DNA of 64,000 bases, from positions 248,001 to 312,000 of the forward strand of contig JAGPUW010000025.1 in the NCBI GenBank assembly GCA_018069465.1. The letters run 5' to 3'. The stretch's first letter is position 1. Every line of letters begins with the position of its first letter. A program made the translations under genes and the position numbers. The notes below the pieces were generated by a model. That model saw nothing but the letters and a program-made list of their open reading frames with translations, was not told where the DNA came from and searched no databases. Positions 17,861 to 26,683 of the stretch are shown here, one piece after another. This stretch comes from Gammaproteobacteria bacterium (GTDB taxonomy: Bacteria; Pseudomonadota; Gammaproteobacteria; Pseudomonadales; Porticoccaceae).

Positions 17861-18736
17861 TTACGTGCTTTTGCGGAACAACTTAATCCACAGCCAAAAC
17901 GCGGGGCCAGAAAGGGCATAAGCCAAAGCCAGCAACAACAGCACGCGAGGCGGATCGACAGTCACCACCACCATTCCCACCACCACGGCTAAAAAAGTCA
18001 CAAAGGGCACGTGACCTTTAAAGTCAAAACCTTTCAGGCTGTGATAGCGACAATTAACCACCATCAGCAAACCGGCCGAGGCTGTCACCGCAAAAGCCAG
18101 AATGGCGATGGCCGTACTCGGTTCGACATCGTGACCGACCCACACCATACCGGCAATCAGTGCCGCTGCGGAGGGACTCGCCAAACCCACAAAAAAGCGC
18201 GAGTCGGCGGATTCGACCTGCACATTAAAGCGTGCCAGTCGCAGTGCAGCACAGGAAACATAAAGAAAGGCGGCGGCCCAGCCCACTTTACCGAGGTCTG
18301 ACAACATCCAGCTGTAACAGACCACAGCCGGTGCCACGCCAAAGGACACCATATCGGAGAGGCTGTCGTACTCAACGCCAAAATCGCTCTGGGTGTTGGT
18401 CATACGCGCAACGCGGCCATCGAGACCATCAAAAACCATGGCCACAAAAATGGCGATGGCCGCCGCTTCAAACTTGCCATCCATCCCGGCGAGGATGGCG
18501 TAAAAACCACTGAACAAGGCGACGGTGGTCACCAGATTGGGCAGCAGATAAATACCCCGATGGCGAGGTGCCTGGGGCTCAGCCTGGGCTTGAGCCTCGT
18601 CTCGCTCAAGCTCTTCGGCCGGCTCAAGCAGTGCGTTGACGAGCACAGATACCGTGCTAGTTTCACCGCTGTCGCGGCTCTCTGGGCCACCAGACTCCGG
18701 TGATTCCCCGTTCGCTGAATCCTGACTATCTGACAT
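17861..18736 (-). CDS. pssA: CDP-diacylglycerol--serine O-phosphatidyltransferase
   Basis: A 291-residue membrane enzyme that makes phosphatidylserine, the precursor of phosphatidylethanolamine. The CDP-alcohol phosphotransferase motif is complete: DGLDGRVAR, then G and two Asp in GVEYDSLSD. About seven hydrophobic helices follow an acidic Ser/Glu-rich N-terminal tail of some 60 residues. The ATG at 18736 is preferred; a TTG eight codons upstream is the alternative. It follows ilvC, as in Pseudomonas, but a strong terminator separates them. Confidence 0.92.
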   Translation of the reverse strand: MSDSQDSANGESPESGGPESRDSGETSTVSVLVNALLEPAEELERDEAQAQAEPQAPRHRGIYLLPNLVTTVALFSGFYAILAGMDGKFEAAAIAIFVAMVFDGLDGRVARMTNTQSDFGVEYDSLSDMVSFGVAPAVVCYSWMLSDLGKVGWAAAFLYVSCAALRLARFNVQVESADSRFFVGLASPSAAALIAGMVWVGHDVEPSTAIAILAFAVTASAGLLMVVNCRYHSLKGFDFKGHVPFVTFLAVVVGMVVVTVDPPRVLLLLALAYALSGPAFWLWIKLFRKST

Positions 18737-18850
18737 TATCCGTGCACACTCCCCAGTCAAATGCTTGCAAATTTATCGTCGCCCGATGATTGGGCATTGC
18801 GCTGTAACACTGCGCTAAAAACAGTGCCGCCATCATACATTTTTGGCAAT

Positions 18851-18880
18851 AAAAAAGCGGCAAGCCAAAGGCTGCCGCTT
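18851..18880 (-). terminator. Rho-independent terminator after ilvC
   Basis: AAGCGGC(A)AGCC pairs with GGCTGCCGCTT around an AAA loop, followed on the minus strand by six Ts. It lies 62 bp past the ilvC stop. Confidence 0.85.
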
Positions 18881-18896
18881 AATTAAAGACCCACTT

Positions 18897-18928
18897 AGTT
18901 TAAGGCTCAATCACTCGAGCCTTAAACT
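18897..18928 (-). repeat. Hairpin in the ilvC 3' region
   Basis: A perfect 12-bp inverted repeat (AGTTTAAGGCTC / GAGCCTTAAACT) with an 8-base loop sits between the ilvC stop and its terminator. It may protect the mRNA 3' end. Confidence 0.6.
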
Positions 18929-18942
18929 GTTGAGGCTTTAGA

Positions 18943-20001
<1,059 letters not shown>

Positions 20002-20091
20002 TCACTTGCGTAAATACTCATTAATAAAATCAAAAAGCACTCAAAAATTTTACTTAACAATTTTGAGTGCGCCTCAGTTAAAACTTTAAAC

Positions 20092-20583
20092 TTATATCTT
20101 TAAAGACTTCTCACCGCGCAACAAGCCACAGACTCCAGTGCGCACCACTTCGAGAATAGCCGCATCACCCAGCGCTTCAATAAAGGCATCGAGCTTAGTG
20201 CTCTCGCCCATAATTTGAACCACATAAGTGGTGGGGCCAACATCGACAATTTGCCCGCGAAAGATATCGACACAGCGCTTAATTTCAGCGCGCGCTGCAC
20301 CACTCGCCTTCACCTTGAGCAACATTAACTCGCGCTCAATGTGCACACCTTCACTCAAGTCGATGACTTTAACCACGTCGATCAACTTGTTTAGCTGCTT
20401 GGTAATTTGCTCAATCTTGTGGTCGTCGCCAACCGTGGTCAGCGTCAGTCGCGAGAGCGTTTTATCCTCAGTTGGCGCTACGCTCAAGCTGTCGATATTG
20501 TAGCCCCGTTGCGAGAACAAACCCACCACTCGCGACAGGGAACCCGGCTCATTTTCAAGCAACACGGAAATCAAACGCTTCAT
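20092..20583 (-). CDS. ilvH: Acetolactate synthase small (regulatory) subunit
   Basis: A 163-residue subunit with an N-terminal ACT domain (SVLLENEPGSLSRVVGLFSQRGYNIDSL in outline) and a C-terminal ALS_ss domain. It confers valine feedback inhibition on the large subunit. Its ATG overlaps the large-subunit stop (TAATG), so the two are translationally coupled and made in proportion. Confidence 0.96.
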   Translation of the reverse strand: MKRLISVLLENEPGSLSRVVGLFSQRGYNIDSLSVAPTEDKTLSRLTLTTVGDDHKIEQITKQLNKLIDVVKVIDLSEGVHIERELMLLKVKASGAARAEIKRCVDIFRGQIVDVGPTTYVVQIMGESTKLDAFIEALGDAAILEVVRTGVCGLLRGEKSLKI

Positions 20584-22319
20584 TATGTCCGCTCCGTTTT
20601 ACTCAACCACATATCGCGCATCGAACCCGGCGCCACATGCATGGGGTAAACGTGCTCGTGCTGGTCAACACTAATATCCATAATCACCACTCGGTCTTTC
20701 AAGGCGAAGCACTCTTCCATGCTGCTTTCGAGCTGGTCGTAATGGGTGACCTTCATGCCGACGTGACCGTAGGCCTCCGCCAGTTTGACAAAATCAGGCA
20801 GTGAATCCTCGTAGAGCACATGGGAATAACGGCTGCCGTACTGCATATCCTGCCACTGCTTAACCATGCCCAGGGCCTGGTTATTGAGAATAATAATCTT
20901 CACCGGCAGTTGATGCTGGGTACAGGCTGCCAGCTCCTGAATACACATCTGAATGCTGCCCTCGCCCGTCACACACACCACATTGGCATCGGGATAGGCC
21001 ATTTGCGCACCCATTGCAGCGGGCAGACCAAAGCCCATCGTGCCGAGTCCACCGGAGTTAATCCACTGGCGGGGCTTGTCGAATAAGTAATATTGCGCGG
21101 CGAACATTTGGTGTTGACCAACATCCGAGGACACCAGTGCTTCGCCCTTTGTCACCTTGTACAAAGTCTTAATCACGTCCTGGGGCTTAATATTGTCGCC
21201 CTCACTCGGCTCGTAGCGCGACTGCGTATAAATGCCGTGACGACTGCGCCACTCATCAATTTGCTGCCACCACTCGCCTATTGCCGGCTCGTCCGTTTGC
21301 AAATCGGCCTGCTGTATTTGATCGAGCATATCGCTCAGCACCACATCGCAGGGGCCAACAATGGGGATGTCGACGCGTACGGTTTTGGCAATTGATGATG
21401 GATCAACATCGATATGAATAATTTTTGCCGAGGGGCAAAAGCGGTCGACGGCGTTAGTAACGCGATCATCAAAACGTGCACCCACGGCCAAAATCACATC
21501 GGCGTGGTGCATTGCGGTGTTTGCCTCAAACGTACCGTGCATGCCGAGCATGCCGACAAACTGCCGGTCAGTGCCGGGGAAAGCACCGAGCCCCATCAGC
21601 GTATTGGTGACCGGGTAATTGAGCCTGCGTGCCAAGGCTCTCAACTGCTCAGAGGCATTGCCCAGTACCACGCCGCCCCCACTATAAATAATCGGGCGTT
21701 TGGCCGACATTAACAAATTTACTGCGCGTTTAATTTGCCCGGAATGGCCGCGTGTCGTGGGCTGGTAAGAGCGCAACTTGACCTTCTCGGGGAATTTATA
21801 CGCCACCTTATTGTTGGGATCGGTAACATCTTTAGGCACATCGACAACCACTGGGCCGGGGCGGCCAGTGCTGGCAATGTAGAACGCTTTGGCGATGGTT
21901 TCGGCAATATCTTCCGGGCGCTTGACCATGTAGCTGTGTTTTACCGTCGGGCGGCTAACACCAATCATGTCGATTTCCTGGAAGGCATCCTCACCGATTT
22001 TTTCCTGGGGTACCTGGGCAGAAATCACCACCAGCGGAATCGAATCCATATAGGCGGTGGCAATGCCGGTAATAGCGTTAGTCGCACCGGGGCCGGATGT
22101 TACCAGTGCAGCACCCACCTCACCCGTCACCCGGGCATAGGCATCGGCAGCGTGCACAGCAGCCTGCTCGTGACGCATAAGAATATGATCGAGTTTATCT
22201 TGACGGAAGATAGCATCGTAAATGTGCAAAGCCGCACCACCGGGGTAACCCCACAGGTGTTTGACCTTGGCATCACTCAATGCCCGAATAAGAATTTCAC
22301 CACCGGAAAGCAGTTCCAC
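20583..22319 (-). CDS. ilvI: Acetolactate synthase large (catalytic) subunit
   Basis: A 578-residue thiamine-diphosphate enzyme that forms acetolactate and acetohydroxybutyrate. The N-terminal Pyr domain carries the catalytic Glu in MRHEQAAVHAADAYAR, the central domain is of the FAD type, and the C-terminal PP domain has the ThDP motif GEGSIQMCIQELAACTQHQLPVKIIILNN in outline. The GTG at 22319 is chosen: GAGGG lies 8 bases upstream, and the family start VELLSGGEILIRAL begins there. A strong promoter lies about 235 bp upstream. Confidence 0.95.
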   Translation of the reverse strand: MELLSGGEILIRALSDAKVKHLWGYPGGAALHIYDAIFRQDKLDHILMRHEQAAVHAADAYARVTGEVGAALVTSGPGATNAITGIATAYMDSIPLVVISAQVPQEKIGEDAFQEIDMIGVSRPTVKHSYMVKRPEDIAETIAKAFYIASTGRPGPVVVDVPKDVTDPNNKVAYKFPEKVKLRSYQPTTRGHSGQIKRAVNLLMSAKRPIIYSGGGVVLGNASEQLRALARRLNYPVTNTLMGLGAFPGTDRQFVGMLGMHGTFEANTAMHHADVILAVGARFDDRVTNAVDRFCPSAKIIHIDVDPSSIAKTVRVDIPIVGPCDVVLSDMLDQIQQADLQTDEPAIGEWWQQIDEWRSRHGIYTQSRYEPSEGDNIKPQDVIKTLYKVTKGEALVSSDVGQHQMFAAQYYLFDKPRQWINSGGLGTMGFGLPAAMGAQMAYPDANVVCVTGEGSIQMCIQELAACTQHQLPVKIIILNNQALGMVKQWQDMQYGSRYSHVLYEDSLPDFVKLAEAYGHVGMKVTHYDQLESSMEECFALKDRVVIMDISVDQHEHVYPMHVAPGSMRDMWLSKTERT

Positions 22320-22339
22320 AACGCAAACCCTCAAACAAA

Positions 22340-22546
22340 AACACAATAATTATTCAGGAGGGCAATGCTTTTTCGCTGTGACATTACAGTAGGTTTGCTA
22401 TAACAACCGCAGTCACCGCAAAGCGGGGTTTGGACTGCCGCAAGATTGTATGGGTTGACACAATCTTCTCTGTAGATGACCAGCGAGCGCTGATTGCGCC
22501 CACCTGCCTGATGGAATGTGACTATCAAAAACAGAGCACATCCCGA
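22340..22546 (-). promoter_or_regulatory. Long ilvIH leader with possible alternative hairpins
   Basis: About 225 nt of leader lies between the mapped promoter elements and the ilvI GTG. It holds a perfect 8-bp stem (AAGATTGT / ACAATCTT, 22442-22467) and two competing stems around CCGCTTTGCGG (about 22408-22428). No Ile/Val/Leu-dense peptide is clear; a 17-codon ORF ending just before ilvI contains only scattered Ile, Leu and Val. Confidence 0.35.
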
Positions 22547-22553
22547 GCCGCGC

Positions 22554-22582
22554 AACATACCTGTATTTGCCAACATCGTCAA
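22554..22582 (-). promoter_or_regulatory. Sigma70 promoter of the ilvIHC operon
   Basis: On the minus strand, TTGACG (22577-22582), a 17-bp spacer and TATGTT (22554-22559), followed by a GC-rich start region. Near-consensus spacing and hexamers. Confidence 0.7.
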
Positions 22583-22817
22583 CACTTTAGGGCGAATCTG
22601 GCAAGGGTCATTTAATAGCAGTCTTCGCCACAGGATCCGCTTACTCAAGGGTGGCTAACGGCCCCAATATAAATTGTGGGCGCAAGTGGCAAGTTCAAGG
22701 CTTGAGCATAGCTTTCCTGATAATGAATTTGACCACAGTCCATGTAAACATGGCCCTGAGGACCTGGATTGTGGTAATTTATAAAAGAATACATATTGCT
22801 AGAGATGGAGTAAAAAA

Positions 22818-23888
22818 ATGTTGTCAGCCCCCAAACTTATCCCCCAGGCAGGCCTTATAGCGACCCTGGTTTTTTCTATGGCCACTTACTCGCAAGCCAG
22901 TGACTATAAAGCCCCTCGCAATTCTCTGGGTCAGCCCGACCTTCAGGGCATCTGGGATTTCCGCACCCTGACGCCACTCGAGCGCCCCAAAGAGCTGGGT
23001 AATAAAGCGGTTTTTACTAAGGAAGAGCAAGCGGCGTTCAAGTCAAAAGCGATTGATGTACTCGATGTTGACAAGGGCAGAGACAGCGGTGACGTCTCTG
23101 ATACCAGCACCGATGTCGAGGGTGCCTACAACAACTTCTGGTTCGATTACGGCTCCTCGATGAACGAGGATAGAAGAACCTCGCTGATCACCGATCCGCC
23201 AAACGGACGCCTACCGGCTCTCACCAAAGAAGCGGTAGCGCGAATGAAGCAAAATCATTTACGCAAATTCCCGGTGCGCGACATCCTCTCCATTGGCCTG
23301 GTCGGTTTTCGCCCCGCCGGCCCAGAGACCCTTGGCCTTTCCGAGCGTTGCCTGTTGAGCTTTAACGCTGGCCCGCCATTAACGCCCAGCGCCTACAACA
23401 ACAACCTGCGCATCATTCAATCGCCAAAGCATGTGGTGATCTTCACTGAGATGATTCACGATGCCCGCGTTGTGCCCATCGATGGCAGCTCACACTTACC
23501 GGCAGAAATGACCAAGTGGACAGGTGACTCACGGGGCCACTGGGACGGAGACACACTGGTCGTTGAAACAACAAACTTCACGGGTAAAACACCCACCTTC
23601 CAGATGCCCATCAATCTGGTCGACCCCGCCATGAATGGCGTCGTCGGCACTGGCGAAAACTTTACGCTGATCGAGCGTTTCACCCGCACCAGTGACTCCG
23701 TTGTCGTTTACGAATACACAGTGACTGACCCCAGCACCTTCACCAAACCCTTTACGGTGGCCATTCCTCTGAAAGCCAGTGATAGCCAGATATTTGAATA
23801 CGCTTGTCACGAGGGCAACCACGGTGCAGCAGGTATGCTCTCGGGCGCCCGCCAGGAAGAAAAAGAAGAAAAAGCCAAATCACACTAA
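22818..23888 (+). CDS. Secreted hypothetical protein of unknown function (356 aa)
   Basis: It starts at an ATG behind GGAG. A Sec signal peptide with a hydrophobic core (LIATLVFSMATYSQA) is probably cleaved before SDYK. The mature protein opens PRNSLGQPDLQGIWDF, a PDLxGIW motif seen in many uncharacterised periplasmic proteins of environmental proteobacteria, and has WDGDTLVVETTNF and a charged Glu/Lys tail (EEKEEKAKSH). No catalytic motif is recognised. The stop codon coincides with the left edge of a long repeat, so the present C-terminus may have been set by the repeat insertion. Confidence 0.8.
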   Translation: MLSAPKLIPQAGLIATLVFSMATYSQASDYKAPRNSLGQPDLQGIWDFRTLTPLERPKELGNKAVFTKEEQAAFKSKAIDVLDVDKGRDSGDVSDTSTDVEGAYNNFWFDYGSSMNEDRRTSLITDPPNGRLPALTKEAVARMKQNHLRKFPVRDILSIGLVGFRPAGPETLGLSERCLLSFNAGPPLTPSAYNNNLRIIQSPKHVVIFTEMIHDARVVPIDGSSHLPAEMTKWTGDSRGHWDGDTLVVETTNFTGKTPTFQMPINLVDPAMNGVVGTGENFTLIERFTRTSDSVVVYEYTVTDPSTFTKPFTVAIPLKASDSQIFEYACHEGNHGAAGMLSGARQEEKEEKAKSH

Positions 23889-24218
23889 TCAATCACAGCA
23901 ATTAGCAATACCCGCTCCGGGCTTCACCCTCATTGCGCACATGGCGAGAGTGAAGCCCGGCAGGCCTTAAATTAAGGCCTAAACCTGCCTCGCAAACGAT
24001 TCCTTTCTAATTAACAGCCCCGTCTAGTTAGTTCACCAAACCTGCCTTCCTTCCTAACAGTTAAGCGGCCCCGCTGGCTGCTCGCATCATCAGCGTTTTC
24101 GGCAAAGGAGATACCCCTTCGGCGTGGACAAAAATCGCGCTCTCGCTAGCAGTGGCTTGTTCGGCGCCCCCAAGGGCTGGTGATGTTATTCTTGCAGGAT
24201 ATTCGGGTGGGTGTCCTA
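23886..24218 (+). repeat. Long direct repeat, copy A (about 333 bp)
   Basis: Similar over its whole length to 29772-30115, in the same orientation, with scattered substitutions and small indels. It contains a near-perfect inverted repeat GGGCTTCACCCTC / GAGAGTGAAGCCC, the palindrome AGGCCTT-AAATT-AAGGCCT, and a right end GGGTGTCCTA. Its left edge is the stop codon of the preceding gene; no left terminal inverted repeat is present, unlike copy B. No gene is visible in it. Confidence 0.85.
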
Positions 24219-24252
24219 TTAGTAGCGCTTATTATTTTCTGACGCAAGTTAT

Positions 24253-24846
24253 TTGTTAATACTTGGAGGAGTTTATAATGAATTTGCGATTGGAGATATA
24301 TTCACAACAAAATACTCATTTGAAACGAGTGCGCTGGCTGATTGCTCTGGAACTGTTTTAATTACATGTACATTTTTAACAGGCTCTTTTGTTGAATTTT
24401 CAGGTGACCCTAATAATTCAGGTGTGCTTGACTATTCCTTGTTAAACTCAAGCTTCCAGCCAGATTTTTTACAAGATAATTCCCCGTATTTAGATGATTA
24501 TTTTAATTGGAACAGTGTAAAGGTTAGTACGACAGGTTTTCTGTCTAATTATTTATATAGCAATGTAATTTCATATTTAGGTGGCGGGGGATTTGATTTT
24601 TCAAATATCCATACAGGTGAAAACTCTCTTGGTTCAATATTCAATCAAGTAAACTTGGATCCTTCTTTTTGGTGGAGAGGAGTTGGTCTAGGTTTTTATA
24701 ATGATAGAAATGGTGAGATTGGTATCATTGGAACAAGAGCAGCAGGAGTTGTAAGATTTAATACAATAAATAAGGTTCCCGAGCCGTCTTCCCTGCCGTT
24801 AATGGAGAGTGTATATATTTGCTTTCTCGCAAAACTAAATTTATAG
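24253..24846 (+). pseudogene. PEP-CTERM-type exported protein fragment
   Basis: An AT-rich frame, unlike its surroundings, with Gly/Asn/Ser-rich beta-like sequence ending in VPEPSSLPLM, the PEP motif of exosortase-sorted proteins. It lacks a signal peptide and a proper start (only TTG at 24253), and the expected transmembrane helix plus Arg-rich tail is missing. A basic tail LSRKTKF appears in another frame just beyond, which suggests a frameshift near 24830. The frame ends inside the terminal repeat of the IS256 remnant. I read it as a horizontally acquired gene broken at both ends. Reading as an intact 197-aa protein is the less likely alternative. Confidence 0.6.
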
Positions 24847-25021
24847 AGGGTGTTCAAAACTCTGTGTCAAGCTAATCAACTTACAGGTTGATGTATTGTT
24901 TTAGGCGACCTGGAAGATGATTAGCCAGTTGTGACAGGATTAAAGTCCAATTCTGAACGGGGGTTGTCCAGCGCTCTGATGCTTTCAGTATACCGGCGTA
25001 CAGCAGTTCAGTAAGCTGATT
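24845..25021 (-). mobile_element. IS256-family insertion sequence remnant
   Basis: 24881-25021 encodes, on the minus strand, the last 46 residues of an IS256-type transposase: LTELLYAGILKASERWTTPV followed by QNWTLILSQLANHLPGRLKQ and a stop. The sequence upstream in that frame hits a stop at once, so the rest of the transposase is gone. The adjacent AGAGGGTGTTCAAAACTC at 24845 is a typical IS256-family terminal repeat end. The other end of the element is not present. Confidence 0.8.
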
Positions 25022-25029
25022 TCATCTAA

Positions 25030-25063
25030 TGGCTCACCATGGGAAAAGTCGAGTGGTGAGCCA
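25030..25063. repeat. 10-bp inverted repeat
   Basis: TGGCTCACCA and its exact complement separated by 14 bases, in the 250-bp gap between the IS remnant and the OB-fold gene. No other feature is seen in that gap. Confidence 0.5.
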
Positions 25064-25273
25064 TGCCATCATCACTTGATGGCGTCACCCCGCACCCAGT
25101 GCCTTCAGTAAAAGCCCCGTCCTAATAGACACCTCACTTAACACCCAGGGGGGCATTAGATAATGATAGGCTCTATCAGTACAGCCAAGGGTTGTCGCCA
25201 GTAACTGCGGAAGAAAAGCTTAACTTACTGTCCGGAATCAGTTGACCACTACAGTTTCAGCTGTCTTCCATGA

Positions 25274-25732
25274 TCACTGTGTTTCAACCTCCAGTTGAAT
25301 AGCCTTCCAGCCAAAAGAGCCCTTTTTCTTATCTTTCGCCATTACCCGGGTCAGGCTTACGGTATTACCATGCATTTCCGGTTTAATCAGAAACGGGGGT
25401 ATAAAGGTATCATCGACAAACCCAAAGCCCCCACTTGCAACGCGTAGCTCACCGCTGTATCGATTCATATCTTGGAGCTCCTGCCGCTCACCGGGAGCCG
25501 CCCCCAGAACATCACCGTCTTCGCTAACTTTTAAGGCGATGAAATCACCAACCTCAGGCATTACCTTAGATTTTAATAGATCAAGGCGGATCGATAGAGA
25601 GGAGTGGCGATCGAGATAGACGTGAAAGCCTTTACCAGACTGATGAATATTCTCAACAATACCAGAAACGCTCTTGGCATCCCCCAGCAAATACTGCGAA
25701 GCCCCCTGCGCAGCTTGTTGTAAGAACGCCAT
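25274..25732 (-). CDS. OB/cold-shock-like domain protein: 3' part of a gene split by an amber codon
   Basis: A 152-residue frame. It holds two small beta-barrel-like units: SGIVENIHQSGKGFHVYLD (S1/OB-like, about residues 22-75) and YSGELRVASGGFGFVDDTFI (cold-shock-like, about 95-150), implying nucleic-acid binding. It is in the same frame as the upstream 282-residue ORF. The 102 bases between them translate without further stops into sensible protein (GVYQSQGWKLNPNLEKLSHA), so the ATG at 25732 is probably internal. The original protein would be about 469 residues. Unless the amber is suppressed or is a sequencing error, this part may not be made. Confidence 0.7.
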   Translation of the reverse strand: MAFLQQAAQGASQYLLGDAKSVSGIVENIHQSGKGFHVYLDRHSSLSIRLDLLKSKVMPEVGDFIALKVSEDGDVLGAAPGERQELQDMNRYSGELRVASGGFGFVDDTFIPPFLIKPEMHGNTVSLTRVMAKDKKKGSFGWKAIQLEVETQ

Positions 25733-25834
25733 TAGGGGCTCAATCTGTACTTCTGGCTTATACCAGCGTGCGTGGCTGAGCTTCTCTAGGTTGGGATTTA
25801 GTTTCCAGCCCTGGCTTTGATAAACACCAATAGC

Positions 25835-26683
25835 CTACTTCAGACACATCGATGCCTCATCAACATTACCAACAGCCGCCAGTAATGGAGCCAGCCCAGC
25901 CCACAGCTTAATGGCAAATTTCTCATCGTGAACCTGCAGCAACCCCTGAGCAAACAAACAAACTGCCGTTGCGGGCTCGCTCTGATAGTAGATGGCCGCC
26001 AATGCCCCCCAAGCCCAGGGTTCGGATTGCTTTTTGCGCAACACAGGAATGACAAATTTCCGCGCCTCGGCAAGTTGCCCGGCCACAATCAAGCACCGGG
26101 CTTGATCATAGTCCAGCCAAATTCCATGTATCCTGTCTTCCATTCGCCCCCGTGTACTATTTAACAGTGCAATCAGAGGGCGAATACCCAGCTGCTGACG
26201 CAGGCTACCCTGTTCCTGCCAGGCCTTTGCACACTTGCGGGCAAACTTTAGCATCAAAGTAGGGGCCTCCCCCTTATCATTGACGTAAGGCATTGCGTCT
26301 TCGGGCTCAAACATCGAGGCCTCCTGCTGACACAACATCACAATCAACGCGGGAAAGTATTCGAGGTTGTGCTGAAAAGTCAGTAATAAGCTGCGGTATT
26401 CGAAGCCACCAGCGGGGACATCCAGCCAGACCAGCCAATTCAAATAAAAGCCGATACGCTCCTGCTCTACTTGACTGGGTCGATAATTGCCGTTATTAGC
26501 CGCTGCTCGCTCCTTAATACCAGCCTGCACTTCTTTTAAATAGTCATAGCAGAGCCAAAAAAAAGCACTTTTCAGGTATTGGTCTTCGGGACTTTCTTGC
26601 ACTGCGGGGCAGGCAATATCCCAGGCTTCTTGCAAGTTCCCTGCTTTGCGAAGGCTCGTCACCTGCTGGTGTAATTCGGCCAT
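25835..26683 (-). CDS. Helical (TPR-like) protein coupled to the helicase: 5' part of the split gene
   Basis: A 282-residue, almost all-helical protein beginning MAELHQQVTSLRKAGNLQEAWDIA, with TPR-like helix pairs (for example QARCLIVAGQLAEARKFVIP and WAWGALAAIYYQSEPATAVCL). Its ATG overlaps the helicase stop (TAATG), so production is coupled to the helicase. It ends at TAG (25835-25837) after MCLK, but the frame continues into two OB-like domains. The natural architecture is therefore helical repeats followed by OB/CSD domains. I do not recognise a characterised homologue. Confidence 0.72.
   Translation of the reverse strand: MAELHQQVTSLRKAGNLQEAWDIACPAVQESPEDQYLKSAFFWLCYDYLKEVQAGIKERAAANNGNYRPSQVEQERIGFYLNWLVWLDVPAGGFEYRSLLLTFQHNLEYFPALIVMLCQQEASMFEPEDAMPYVNDKGEAPTLMLKFARKCAKAWQEQGSLRQQLGIRPLIALLNSTRGRMEDRIHGIWLDYDQARCLIVAGQLAEARKFVIPVLRKKQSEPWAWGALAAIYYQSEPATAVCLFAQGLLQVHDEKFAIKLWAGLAPLLAAVGNVDEASMCLK

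Noticed and set aside
17563-17919. 118-aa minus-strand frame between leuA and pssA
   Set aside because: Overlaps the pssA end and a repeat-like segment, is Cys/Ser/Lys-rich without a domain, and has no ribosome site.
21735-22349. 204-aa plus-strand frame upstream of the ilv operon
   Set aside because: Lies opposite ilvI, which has full ThDP-enzyme motifs; the His/Asn-rich product is typical of an antisense shadow.
22331-22648. 105-aa minus-strand frame over the ilv leader
   Set aside because: It crosses the promoter and the predicted transcription start, so it cannot be translated as one piece from that promoter.
22651-22860. 69-aa plus-strand frame before the secreted protein
   Set aside because: It overlaps the start of the signal-peptide gene in another frame and has no ribosome site.
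24278-24361. 27-codon ORF with an ideal GGAGG site inside the PEP-CTERM fragment
   Set aside because: The frame conflicts with the PEP-CTERM coding frame, the peptide is unlike any family, and the site falls inside the other frame's codons.
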